A stretch of 64,000 bases of DNA from Bacteroidales bacterium (GCA_016709025.1 JADJEQ010000046.1:205188-269187); one strand, 5' to 3'; shown: positions 43,722 to 53,237, counted from the stretch's first letter. Numbers and translations are program-made. The notes: a model not told the origin generated them from the letters alone.

Positions 43722-43800
43722 TTCACTCTTCACTCGTTACTTCCCTCTTCCCTCTTAACCCTTTCACTTTTCACTATTCACTGACTCTTCACTCTTTCTC
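43722..43800. repeat. Heptamer array TTCACTC/CCCTCTT running into nadB
   Basis: About eleven 7-bp units (two TTCACTC, two CCCTCTT, three TCACTNN and others). The array covers the nadB stop (43789-43791) and its last codons. Confidence 0.85.
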
Positions 43801-45369
43801 TGTCTTGTATTGTTTCGGATAATCGATGCTGTGATGAAGGCCCCGGCTTTCCTTGCGTTCCATGGCCATCTGAATAATCAGACCGGCTACGGTAATCATG
43901 TTTCTGAGTTCACAAATTTTCTCTGTAAGTACCGACTTTTCGTAGAGGTCCTCGGTTTCTTCCTGGAGGATCTGCAGGCGGTCAAACGCCCTCTTTAACC
44001 TGAGATTTGACCTGACTATTCCGACATAATTTGTCATAATGCCCTGAAGTTCCTTCAGCGACTGGGTAATCAGGATCATTTCCTCATTGAAAACGGTCCC
44101 CGATGCATTCCAGTCGGGTGTTTCGTTCATAAACTGTATTTTTTTCACCAATGTGGCAGCATCCAGGGATGCGCGGTGTGAAAAAACCAGCGATTCAAGC
44201 AGTGAATTGGATGCCAGACGGTTAGCCCCATGCAGACCCGTAGAGGCACATTCACCGGAAGCATAAAGGTTTTTAATGGTAGTCCGGGCATATTCATCCA
44301 CTTTAATGCCGCCACAGGTATAGTGGGCAGCCGGAACAACTGGTATCATTACTTTGGTCATGTCGATGCCGATGCTGAGGCATTTGGCATAGATGGCCGG
44401 AAAATGGTTCAGGATTACCTGCATGTCGAGATGACGGGCATCCAGACACACATAATCATCTCCGCTGATCTTCAGTTCATTGTCGATGGCACGGGCAACT
44501 ATATCCCGGGGGGCTAATGAAAGCCGTGCATCGTATTTCTGCATAAACTCTTTGCCCTGCCTGGTTTTTAATACTGCTCCCGATCCCCTCAGCGCTTCAG
44601 TAATCAGAAAAGAAGGTTTCTCTGCCGGATTGTAAAGGGAAGTGGGATGAAACTGGATAAACTCCATCTTTTCAATATCCCCGTTAGCCCTTTTTACCAT
44701 GGCAATGCCATCACCGGTAGCAACCGGTGGATTGGTGGTAGTGGCATATACATTTCCTGCCCCACCGGTACTCACCATGGTGGTTTTTGCCAGAATGGTC
44801 ATAATGTGATGATTCGCCTTGTTTAACACATATGCGCCAAAGCAGTTGATACGATCAAATGGCTGAACAGGCTCAATTTCAAGGTGGTGCTGAGTAATCA
44901 GATCTATTGCAAAGTGATTTTCAAGGATTTCGATGTTCTTGTTCTCTTTCACCCGCTTCAACAGGCTGTTTTCAATTTCGGCGCCGGTCTGATCCTTGTG
45001 ATGCAGAACCCTGAACTCAGAATGGCCGCCTTCCTTGGCAAGGTCGTACTGGCCGGTCAGGTTCTTGTCGAAGGCTACACCCCATTCAATCAGTTCTTTC
45101 ACACGGTCTGTGGATTCTGTAATGGTGATGCGCACAATCTCCGGATCGCTGAGGTCGTCGCCGGCAATCATGGTATCGCGGATATGTTTTTCGTAGGTGT
45201 CGGGCGTGTACATCACTGCAGCAATCCCTCCCTGGGCATAGCGGGTGGCACTTTCCTGGGCCTCGCTTTTGGTAACAATACAAACTTTCCCAATACTTGC
45301 GACTTTCAGCGCATAGCTAAGGCCGGCGATACCGGTACCGATGACCAGAAAATCAACTTTTTTTCGCAT
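43789..45369 (-). CDS. nadB: L-aspartate oxidase
   Basis: NadB is a flavoenzyme that oxidises L-aspartate to iminoaspartate, the first step of de novo NAD synthesis. The 526-residue product has the FAD-binding N-terminus VDFLVIGTGIAGLSYALKVA, ATRYAQGGIAAV, and the succinate dehydrogenase-type active-site region HYTCGGIKVDEYARTTI and ASTGLHGANRLASNSLLE. Length is normal. nadA and nadC are not in the window. The last codons are contributed by a heptamer repeat. Promoter element TAATTTTG lies 24 bp upstream. Confidence 0.95.
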   Translation of the reverse strand: MRKKVDFLVIGTGIAGLSYALKVASIGKVCIVTKSEAQESATRYAQGGIAAVMYTPDTYEKHIRDTMIAGDDLSDPEIVRITITESTDRVKELIEWGVAFDKNLTGQYDLAKEGGHSEFRVLHHKDQTGAEIENSLLKRVKENKNIEILENHFAIDLITQHHLEIEPVQPFDRINCFGAYVLNKANHHIMTILAKTTMVSTGGAGNVYATTTNPPVATGDGIAMVKRANGDIEKMEFIQFHPTSLYNPAEKPSFLITEALRGSGAVLKTRQGKEFMQKYDARLSLAPRDIVARAIDNELKISGDDYVCLDARHLDMQVILNHFPAIYAKCLSIGIDMTKVMIPVVPAAHYTCGGIKVDEYARTTIKNLYASGECASTGLHGANRLASNSLLESLVFSHRASLDAATLVKKIQFMNETPDWNASGTVFNEEMILITQSLKELQGIMTNYVGIVRSNLRLKRAFDRLQILQEETEDLYEKSVLTEKICELRNMITVAGLIIQMAMERKESRGLHHSIDYPKQYKTEKE

Positions 45370-45392
45370 GATCTGCGTAATTTATCAGACTT

Positions 45393-45400
45393 CAAAATTA
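45393..45400 (-). promoter_or_regulatory. -7 element TAATTTTG of nadB
   Basis: Perfect TAnnTTTG on the minus strand; no proper -33. The remaining spacer to 45764 is A/T-rich and shows no gene, RNA or repeat that I can support. Confidence 0.45.
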
Positions 45401-45764
45401 ATATATAAAACAGTCATCCCGCACGATTTTCAATAAGAGCTGAATCGGGGGCTTAACCATGTTTGGAGTAGAGCGTAAATCAAGGTTACCAAAATTAATT
45501 GTAAGCCTGAATTTATATTGGTTCAGCGGTTTTCGTTATGAGAATTTATAAGATTGGATTGAAGGGCAAAATTTCGTTTTTTCAGGATCGGAATAGGGGT
45601 AAAACGAATTTAGATTGTCTTATATAAGAATCTCTTGATTATAACTCGCACAAACTATTTAAATAGGAAAGATTTCCAGGTTAAATTTGTTTACTCCTTG
45701 ATCCTGAATTATATAACTACCAATCCGATAAAATTTTATATTTATCTTTTTAAATTTTGGAAAT

Positions 45765-46967
45765 ATGAAAAGACTTTTTTTTACAGCATTCGGAATGATC
45801 ATCATACTAAATGCCTTTTCTCAGGAATGGATACAGCAGCAAACGAATTCAACCGCTGATTTAAGTTCGGTCTGTTTTGTTAATCCTAACCTTGGTTGGG
45901 CGGTTGGTTCTGAAGGAACCATTCTTAAAACAACCAACGGAGGTGATCATTGGGCGCTGAAATCATCCGGAGTTACAAGTGATCTTCTTTCTGTTCATTT
46001 TACCGACCCGCTGACTGGTTTCGCGGTGAGTTATCAGGAATTGTTAAAAACGACCGATGGAGGCGAACATTGGGTTATTCAGGACACGGTGATAAATGCC
46101 GGGCTGGCTTCTGTTTTTTTTATCGGGAGTGATACCGGGTTTGTTGCAGGAACGGGAAGAATTTTGAAAACAACCGACAATGGCAAAACATGGATTAAAC
46201 AAAATGGAGCTGGTTGTTTTGGTGTGAAAAGCTTTTGGGCTACAGACGCTCAGACTTTGTACATTGGAGGATCAGATTTCCTGACCATGAAAAGTATGAA
46301 TGGAGGAGTTAACTGGGATGTGCTAATTCCGAATATTTCATACGGTACAATGGAAAGTATCTTTTTTACTGACCACTATACAGGATATTTTGCCGGCGGG
46401 GGCTGGGCTCAGGGCTATACTGGATCCTATTTCGCTAAAACGATTGACGGAGGTGCAACAAGGACAAATCCCCTGGGAAATATTGGCAAATGGTTGTCCT
46501 GCGTTTTTTTTGCGGATAGCAATCATGGCTACATTACGGCATTGGATGGAAGTATTTTAAAAACTTCAGATGCTGGCAATCACTGGATAAATTTAAACTC
46601 CGGTGTGAATGTGGCTTTAAAATCCATATTCTTTACGGATTCCATTACAGGCTATGTGGTCGGAGCTGCCGGAACCATATTAAAAACAACAAGTGGTGGT
46701 TTAGCTGTTTCCGGGCCGGATGGAATGAATAAATCAGCTAAAATCTATCCAAATCCGGTTTCTGATTTTTTAAGGATAGAATTAAATGTAAACCCGCAGC
46801 AAAAATCAGATATTCAGGTCTATAATGTTTCAGGACAATTAATGTTACGACATGAAATATATACGAACAAGGCAGTTCTTGAAACAGGCACACTTCCCGA
46901 GGGGATTTACATTTTAAAGATTATAAATGCGCAAGGTACCGAAGTTATTAAATTTGATAAAATATAA
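45765..46967 (+). CDS. Secreted Ycf48/BNR-like propeller protein with T9SS sorting domain
   Basis: The 400-residue protein has a signal peptide (MKRLFFTAFGMIIILNAFSQ), a beta-propeller of about six repeats each with a pattern like GTILKTTNGGDHW or LLKTTDGGEHW (Ycf48/photosystem II stability-factor type), and a C-terminal type A sorting domain (about 325-400: IYPNPVSDFLRIEL ... LPEGIYILKI). It is exported by type IX secretion. Its role in this organism is unknown; such proteins are common cargo. The region is A/T-richer than its surroundings, possibly acquired. Confidence 0.88.
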   Translation: MKRLFFTAFGMIIILNAFSQEWIQQQTNSTADLSSVCFVNPNLGWAVGSEGTILKTTNGGDHWALKSSGVTSDLLSVHFTDPLTGFAVSYQELLKTTDGGEHWVIQDTVINAGLASVFFIGSDTGFVAGTGRILKTTDNGKTWIKQNGAGCFGVKSFWATDAQTLYIGGSDFLTMKSMNGGVNWDVLIPNISYGTMESIFFTDHYTGYFAGGGWAQGYTGSYFAKTIDGGATRTNPLGNIGKWLSCVFFADSNHGYITALDGSILKTSDAGNHWINLNSGVNVALKSIFFTDSITGYVVGAAGTILKTTSGGLAVSGPDGMNKSAKIYPNPVSDFLRIELNVNPQQKSDIQVYNVSGQLMLRHEIYTNKAVLETGTLPEGIYILKIINAQGTEVIKFDKI

Positions 46968-47208
46968 TAATTGGTAGCCTTGAAACGGCCGGTTTATATG
47001 AAGGATAGAAGGTTGCGGTGACTTATTCCATGAATACAATATGGTTTGCAGAGAGAGATCACTGATTTGAAATAAGATTCACCGGAAGGGTAATTTAAAA
47101 GTTATATACAGGTGCGTGAGGTTGAATGGAAGGCATAGAATGCGATGAGATCCATTGAAGTGGCCGGAAGTACAACCAACAAAACTGGCATCCAGATAAT
47201 CATCACAA

Positions 47209-47715
47209 ATGGAAGCATCCTTGGAATGGATTCTGACAAATACATATAAGGCAGATTTGATTTTATGGCAGGAAGCAAATCCCGAAACCTTCGAAGAGAT
47301 TATAAAACTGAGCATTTCTGACAAAAAGCCTTATTCCTGGAGGGCATCCTGGTTGCTGTGGAGTTGTATGAAAGATAACGACCCGCGTGTTCAGCCTTAT
47401 ATTTCAGACATCATCAGCATACTGCCCGAAAGAAACGATGATCATGTGCGCGAATTAATGATTATCCTGCGGAAAATGAAAATACCGGAAGAATCTGAAG
47501 GGTTGTTATTCGATCAATGCACCCGGGTTTGGGAGAAAGTAGGCAAAAAACCCGGATTACGTCTGAATGCATTTAAGCTGTTGATAAAGATTGCAGGCAA
47601 ATATCCGGAATTACTTAAGGAGCTGACATTTATAACTCAATCTCAGTACATTGATTCATTGTCGGTGGCAGCAAAAAAATCCATCAGAGTTCTTTTGCTT
47701 AAGGCAGGAAGTTGA
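47209..47715 (+). CDS. Alpha-helical (HEAT-like) protein, unknown function
   Basis: The 168-residue protein is predicted to be all-helical, with two or three amphipathic repeats around KPYSWRASWLLWSCM, DDHVRELMIILRKM and LRLNAFKLLIKIAGKYP. This resembles HEAT-type repeats used for protein binding. No signal peptide or catalytic motif is seen. It is alone between T9SS cargo and a repeat-rich spacer. Confidence 0.7.
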   Translation: MEASLEWILTNTYKADLILWQEANPETFEEIIKLSISDKKPYSWRASWLLWSCMKDNDPRVQPYISDIISILPERNDDHVRELMIILRKMKIPEESEGLLFDQCTRVWEKVGKKPGLRLNAFKLLIKIAGKYPELLKELTFITQSQYIDSLSVAAKKSIRVLLLKAGS

Positions 47716-47829
47716 TATGTTTTTTATTGATGTCAAAACCAGGGTTTCCACTTTAAAATCCAAGACCTCCATTCATTCCTGCAGGGTATCCGGTCTGTCA
47801 AAACAATTGAACCCATTTTACTGATTGAA

Positions 47830-47896
47830 CGCCCGAAGGGCATTGAACCTTTGAACCGCGAAGCGATTGAACTCTTGAACCGCGAAGCAATCGAAC
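47830..47896. repeat. TTGAACCGCGAAGC repeats, left of the thioesterase
   Basis: CGCCCGAAGGGCATTG (47830-47845) and two 22-bp direct copies (47851-47872 and 47875-47896, two differences). The same units occur to the right of the thioesterase (48708-48751). The 335-bp spacer 47716-48050 holds no gene. Confidence 0.8.
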
Positions 47897-48050
47897 ACCC
47901 TTTGTTGGTGCGCGTCTGTGACGCGTGTTTCCACAGCCCCATTTCGAAGATGCAGGATATTGTCAAACCGCCAAAAAATTCCTGTTTAGTTCCTTCAACT
48001 CACTGCAGTCCGGCTTACTTTTCATTAGTTTTGCCAGTCAATCTCACCTT

Positions 48051-48569
48051 ATGACTCTACTGAAACCAATCTGGACCGACACCTATAAAGTAGCCTGGCA
48101 TGAAGCCACCACCGGTAACCGGGCAAGCCTGGTTGCCTTGTGTAATTATCTGCAGGAAACTGCGTGGAACCATGCCGAACATCTTGGCTTTGGATTCCGC
48201 ACAGAAAGCGGATTTGAGAAAGCCTGGGTGGTTGTCCGCCTGCATATAGAAGTTGAAAAATATCCGGCATGGAACGACAAAGTAACAGTGGAAACATGGC
48301 CCAGCGGATATAAAGGTTACCTGGCATTCCGCGAATTCAGAGTATTGAACGAAGAGAATGTAGTGATGGCAAGGGCTACCACCACCTGGCTCCTGATCGA
48401 TACGCTGTCAAGACGACCATGTCACCTGGAATTTCTGGATACATTGGATATACAGGTAAAAACCCTGAAAGCCTGTGGAAAGGAAGCCCCTGCGGTTAAA
48501 CAACCTGATAAAATGCAGGATTTTGGTTCCTACCGGGTGCGCTATTACGACCTCGATATGTACCAGTGA
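48051..48569 (+). pseudogene. Acyl-ACP thioesterase, C-terminal part missing
   Basis: The 172-residue product matches the N-terminal hotdog domain of FatA/FatB-type acyl-ACP thioesterases (WTDTYKVAWHEATTGNRASL, LGFGFRTESGFEKAWVVVRL, WPSGYKGYLAFREFRV). It stops just at the start of the second hotdog domain (VRYYDLDMYQ, where family members continue with HVNN). The normal length is near 245 residues, and the catalytic residues lie in the missing part, so this copy is probably inactive. A different frame over 48568-48622 could encode a family-like end (KLLVKVAITW). Repeats flank both sides. Confidence 0.8.
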
Positions 48570-48651
48570 AAGAAGAAAAGTTGTTGGTGAAGGTAGCCAT
48601 AACATGGGCCGAAGAGCATTGAGAATAGCCTAGCGATTGAAACTTTGAACC

Positions 48652-48751
48652 CGCCTGACCGACTAAATGATTCCAAATAATAAAACATTTTTAGTCAGTC
48701 GGGCAGGCGCCCGAAGGGCATTGCACTTTTTGAACAGTGAAGCGATTGAAC
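48652..48751. repeat. Inverted repeat and TTGAAC repeats, right of the thioesterase
   Basis: Imperfect inverted repeat (48652-48668 with 48689-48708), then CGCCCGAAGGGCATTG (48708-48723) and another TTGAAC...GCGATTGAAC unit (48730-48751). They mirror the repeats at 47830-47896. The hairpin may also end transcription of the convergent sucB. Confidence 0.75.
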
Positions 48752-48758
48752 GCCCGGC

Positions 48759-50045
48759 TTATACCTCCAGCAACGCCTGTACCGGATCCATTCCGTCGAA
48801 CAACATCTTCTCCGGATTCTCCAGCAATTCTTTCACTTTTACCAGGAAACTGACCGATTCACGGCCATCGATTACCCGATGGTCGTAGGAAAGAGCTACA
48901 TACATCATTGGCGCGATAACAACCTGTCCGTTTACGGCGATGGGTCTTTCAATAATATTGTGCATCCCAAGGATGGCGCTTTGCGGCGGATTCAGGATAG
49001 GGGTGGACATCATGGAACCAAACACGCCTCCATTGGTGATGGTAAAGGTACCTCCGGTCATGTCCTCAAGGGTAATTTTATTGTCACGTGCCTTGACAGC
49101 CAGCTCCTTGATGGCCAGCTCTATCTGTGCCAGGCTGAGGATTTCAGCATTTCTTACAACCGGAACTACCAGCCCTTTCGGTGCGCTTACGGCGATACCG
49201 ATATCTGCATAGTCGTGGAAAACCATTTCGTCGCCATCTATCATGGCATTTACTGCCGGATAATGCTTTAGCGCGATGGTAATGGCCTTGGTAAAGAACG
49301 ACATAAAGCCAACCGAAATACCATATTTCTCCTTGAATTTGTCGTTGTATTTCTTCCGTACTTCCATTATCCTGCTCATATTCACCTCGTTGAAGGTGGT
49401 GAGCATGGCTGTTTCATTCTTCACGGAAACCAGGCGCTGGGCGAGTTTAAGCCTGAGCGTGGACATCTTTTTACGCTCCGTATTGCGGGTTCCGGCTTCG
49501 CTTTGTTTAGCAACGGAAACGGAAGGGGTCGGGGATGTTTTTCCCTTATTCGCGGCAACTTCTTCAACATCGGCTTTGCTGATCCGGAGATTGCTGAAAT
49601 ACTCCACGATGTCTTTACCTGAGATACCCTTCTCCTGCATCAGTTTCCGGGCCAGCGGTGAAATGTGCAGATTTGCTTCTTCTGCATTTATTTGATTTTC
49701 TTGTCTGGCAGGTGTAACCGTTTCTGCAGGTTTGGCTGCAGGAGCAACTTCGGGTTTGCCTGTTTCAGGTGTTTTGGTTACCGCAGGTTCAGATCTGACG
49801 GGTTTGGCAGCGGAAGAATCAATCTGAGCGACAACCGACCCTACCTTGATGGTTTCGCCGGCCTCCACCATAATTTTAATAATCCCTTCTTCAGCGGCAT
49901 TGATGGTAAGGGTAGCTTTGTCAGAATCCACTTCGGCGATTTCGGCATCTTTCTCTACAAAGTCACCGTCTTTCACCAGCCAGCTGGCCAGTTGTACTTC
50001 AGAAATCGATTCTCCCGGGCTGGGCACTTTAATTTCGATGATCAT
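48759..50045 (-). CDS. sucB: 2-oxoglutarate dehydrogenase E2 (dihydrolipoyl succinyltransferase)
   Basis: E2 transfers the succinyl group from E1 to CoA in the TCA cycle. The 428-residue product has an N-terminal lipoyl domain with the lipoylated Lys43 (EVDSDKATL), a Pro/Ala-rich linker, the peripheral subunit-binding domain (ISPLARKLMQEKGISG) and a catalytic domain with HRVIDG (His389, Asp393). The frame extends to 50093, but the ATG at 50045 gives the usual MIIEIKVPSPGES start, 11 bp after sucA. The context (sucA upstream) settles OGDH over PDH. Confidence 0.95.
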   Translation of the reverse strand: MIIEIKVPSPGESISEVQLASWLVKDGDFVEKDAEIAEVDSDKATLTINAAEEGIIKIMVEAGETIKVGSVVAQIDSSAAKPVRSEPAVTKTPETGKPEVAPAAKPAETVTPARQENQINAEEANLHISPLARKLMQEKGISGKDIVEYFSNLRISKADVEEVAANKGKTSPTPSVSVAKQSEAGTRNTERKKMSTLRLKLAQRLVSVKNETAMLTTFNEVNMSRIMEVRKKYNDKFKEKYGISVGFMSFFTKAITIALKHYPAVNAMIDGDEMVFHDYADIGIAVSAPKGLVVPVVRNAEILSLAQIELAIKELAVKARDNKITLEDMTGGTFTITNGGVFGSMMSTPILNPPQSAILGMHNIIERPIAVNGQVVIAPMMYVALSYDHRVIDGRESVSFLVKVKELLENPEKMLFDGMDPVQALLEV

Positions 50046-50056
50046 TACGGAATATT

Positions 50057-52851
50057 TTATTCGGTTTTTGCTGGTTCGGGAATATAAGACCACTCATGCG
50101 GGGCGCAGACCATTTTACATACCAGGTTTGCATTGGGGCAGGTACACTCACCAAAGGCTTTTTCAACGATTTTGCGTTGCCTTATCCCATGGAGCCTGTT
50201 AGAACCGGTGGCCGGACTTCCGCTTTCGGGCCTTGCCACAAGCAGAATATCGGTTTCCTTAAAGTTGCGCAGAATAAATGACCAGGCTCCCATGTTGGCA
50301 GGCTCCTCCTGCACCCATGCGTGCCGGGTTGCATTCGGATACTTCGCCAGAACTGCTTTCACCTGTTCTTTCGGGAAAGGATAGAGCTGTTCAATACGAA
50401 CAATGGCTTCGCCGGTTCCCCTTTTTGTTCTTTCTTCAAGCAACTCATAATACAATTTGCCGCTGGTAAAGATTACCCGGTTTACCTGTGCAGGATCAAC
50501 TTTATCATCGTCAATCACTTCACGGAAACCACCCCGGCTCAATTCGTCAAGCGAGGATACACAGGCCGGATGGCGCAGGAGGCTCTTCGGTGTGAATACG
50601 ATCAATGGCTTGCGGAAGGGGCGTTTCAACTGCCTGCGCAACAAATGGAAAAATTAGCAGGGGTGGTACAATTGACCACCTGCATGTTGTTCTCGGCACA
50701 AAGCGATAAAAATCTTTCAATGCGTCCGCTTGAATGTTCCGGACCCTGACCTTCATAACCATGCGGCAGAAAGAGCACCAGGTCGCTCATCACCCGCCAT
50801 TTGTCCTCGGCGCTGCTCATGTATTGATCAATGATGATCTGGGCACCGTTGAAGAAATCACCGAACTGGGCTTCCCAGATGGTAAGTGATTGTGGCGAAG
50901 CTAGGGAATAACCGTAATCGAAACCAAGAACACCGTATTCTGAAAGCGGAGAATTGTAAATATCAAAAGAGGCCTGGTCTGGCTTTATGTTTTTGAGTGG
51001 TGTGTATTTTTCCTCTGAATCTTCGATGGTAAGCACTGCATGACGGTGTGAGAAGGTTCCCCTTTGTGAATCCTGGCCGCTGAGCCTTACGGGGATTCCT
51101 TCGTTGAGCAGTGTGCCGTAAGCGAGCAGCTCTCCCATCGCCCAGTCAAGTTTTCCGCCTGGTTGAATCATGGCTTTGCGATCCTGCATCAGCTTGATAA
51201 GCTTCCGGTTAAATGCCTTATCAGCAGGAAGGTCTGTTATTTTATTGGCGATTCCGGTAAGTACTTTGAGATTAACTCCGGTTTCGGGCGAACGTTCAAA
51301 ATCAGCACTGACGGCCACCCGGATATTGCTCCATGTCGGGCCGAGGAAAGGTGTGACCTTTGATTTTTCACTCAGGTTGGAAGCAGCAAGGTGCTCTTCG
51401 AGAATGGAGGCAACTTCTTTCTCCATCCTGTCGGCATCTTCGGGGGTGATCAGACCTTCCCCGATCAGCTTCTCAGCGTACAATTGCCTGACATCCGGAT
51501 GATTCTCGATGGCTTTGTATAAAACAGGTTGTGTGAAACGGGGTTCATCTCCCTCATTGTGCCCATAACGGCGATAGCCTAACAGGTCAATAAAGACGTC
51601 TTTATCAAATTTCTCGCGGTATTCCATGGCCAGTTCGATGGCATAAACCACTGCCTCGGCATCATCGGCATTTACATGGAAGATTGGAGACTGTATGGTT
51701 TTTGCAACATCTGTGCAGTAAACGCTGCTTCTAGCATCCAGGTAGTTGGTGGTAAACCCTATCTGGTTGTTGACCACCAGGTGAATGGTTCCGCCGGTTC
51801 GGTAGCCTTCGAGTTCCGACATCTGGATGAGTTCATAAACAACGCCCTGCCCGGCAATGGAAGCATCGCCATGGATCAGTACCGGAACTACTTTATCGGT
51901 GTTGCCGTTGAATTGCCGGTCAATTCTGGCACGGGTGATTCCCTGTACGACCGGTCCGACTGTTTCGAGGTGTGATGGGTTGGGTGCCAGGGTAAGATTA
52001 ATAGATTTGCCTGAATGGGTTGGCCGTGAAAATGTAGCGCCAAGATGGTATTTCACATCCCCGAGAACAAATTCGTCGTCAAATTCCTTATTGGAGAATT
52101 CATTGAATATATCCCGATAGGGCTTGCCCATAATATTGCCGAGCACATTCAACCGTCCGCGGTGGGGCATCCCGATCAGGAATTCCTCTGCGCCAAGGGC
52201 GGCTCCTTTCTCAATCACCGCGTCGAGCGCCGGGATTAACGATTCTCCGCCTTCGAGCGAAAAGCGTTTTTGTCCGGGGAAACGCTTGTGCAGAAATTTT
52301 TCAAAAAATACCGACTCACTAAGCTTACGCAGGATGGTCATTTTGAATGACTTGCTGTATTTTGGCTCGTTTTTTTGCGATTCCATCCGGTTGCGGAGCC
52401 AGTGATAAATGGTTTCGTTCCGGATGTAGGCAAATTCAACCCCAATCGACTGGCAGTACGTTTGCTGCAGGTGGTCGATGATCTTTGAAAGCGGGGCAGG
52501 CCCAATACCAATTTCGTTTCCTGCATGAAATACCTTGTTCAGATCATCTTTGGTCAGCCCAAAGTTCTCAATGTCGAGCGTCGGACTGTACTTTCTGCGG
52601 GTGCGGACAGGATTGGTCAGTGTGAACAAATGTCCCCGCTGACGGTAACCGTTGATAAGGTTTATAACTTTGAATTCTGAAGGAACTGTAAGTTCTTCGT
52701 TTTTTGGTTCATAGTTTTTACGGGCAAACTCAAAACCTTCAAAAAACCGTTGCCAACCCGCTTCCACTTTAGAAGGGTCTTCAAGGTATTGGTTGTAGAG
52801 ATGCACGATAAAATCGCTTTCCGCATTCGACAGGTAAGAGAATTTATCCAT
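50057..52851 (-). CDS. sucA: 2-oxoglutarate dehydrogenase E1, frameshifted
   Basis: E1 is the thiamine-diphosphate decarboxylase of the OGDH complex. Reading from the ATG at 52851 gives FSYLSNAESDFIVHLYNQY at the N-terminus, HRGRLNVLGN, HGDASIAGQGVVYE and GYRRYGHNEGDEP, then an abrupt wrong end after TTPANF at about 50650. The next frame continues without loss with LLRRQLKRPFRKPLIVFTPK and the normal C-terminus to 50057. One added base in the five-base homopolymer at 50649-50653 restores a single gene of about 930 residues. A TATATTTG promoter element is at 52883-52890. I regard a sequencing error as most likely. Confidence 0.9.
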
Positions 52852-52882
52852 TTTCAATTGGTTGGTTGAAGCGCAGTTGTTG

Positions 52883-52890
52883 CAAATATA
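52883..52890 (-). promoter_or_regulatory. -7 element TATATTTG of the sucAB operon
   Basis: Perfect TAnnTTTG on the minus strand, 32 bp before the chosen sucA ATG; it argues against the upstream ATG at 52896. No clear -33. Confidence 0.5.
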
Positions 52891-52965
52891 GTTCAAAAGG
52901 CAGGTTATTCCGAACCTGCACTAACAAACAATCATAAAATAATAAAGTTTCCGCTGTTGGATGAT

Positions 52966-52992
52966 AAAAAAAGCCCCGCTGAATGCGGGGCT
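52966..52992 (-). terminator. Terminator of the ferredoxin gene
   Basis: On the minus strand an 8-bp G/C-rich stem (52972-52979 with 52985-52992) is followed by seven T residues. It resembles the csp terminator. Confidence 0.85.
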
Positions 52993-53017
52993 TCAATCAT
53001 TTTTTAAGCATTGCTGC

Positions 53018-53185
53018 CTATGCAGGATGAATTGCTTCAACCGGGCAAACATCGGCGCATGAACCACAGTCGGTGCAAACATCCGGATCAATTTTATAGA
53101 TATCTCCTTCTGAAATCGCGTCAACGGGACATTCATCAATGCAGGTGCCGCAAGCTGTGCAGTCATCTGAAATTACGTAAGCCAT
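53018..53185 (-). CDS. Small 2[4Fe-4S] ferredoxin
   Basis: This 55-residue clostridial-type ferredoxin has two complete CxxCxxCxxxCP motifs: C9, C12, C15, C19-P20 and C37, C40, C43, C47-P48. It starts MAYVISDDC and ends EAIHPA. It is a low-potential electron carrier and a natural acceptor for the KorAB enzyme encoded divergently on its other side, and for the aldehyde oxidoreductase. Promoter element TATATTTG at 53230-53237 and a terminator make it a single-gene unit. Confidence 0.96.
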   Translation of the reverse strand: MAYVISDDCTACGTCIDECPVDAISEGDIYKIDPDVCTDCGSCADVCPVEAIHPA

Positions 53186-53229
53186 GGCTATTTTGTTTAG
53201 TTAATGATTTGGTATCAATCTTCTCGCTG

Positions 53230-53237
53230 CAAATATA
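53230..53237 (-). promoter_or_regulatory. -7 element TATATTTG of the ferredoxin gene
   Basis: Perfect TAnnTTTG on the minus strand, 45 bp upstream of the ATG. The nearest TTG lies only 13 bp away. Confidence 0.5.

Noticed and set aside
41586..43788. Insertion sequence or integron in the repeat-rich region
   Set aside because: No transposase or integrase frame, no terminal repeats with target duplication, and no attC-like sites.
43375..43822. Open frames in the spacer between carbonic anhydrase and nadB
   Set aside because: Same reason: they translate octamer and heptamer arrays.
50640..50660. Programmed -1 frameshift in sucA
   Set aside because: The site is not a canonical slippery heptamer, such recoding is not known for this gene, and similar homopolymer breaks occur in unrelated neighbouring genes.
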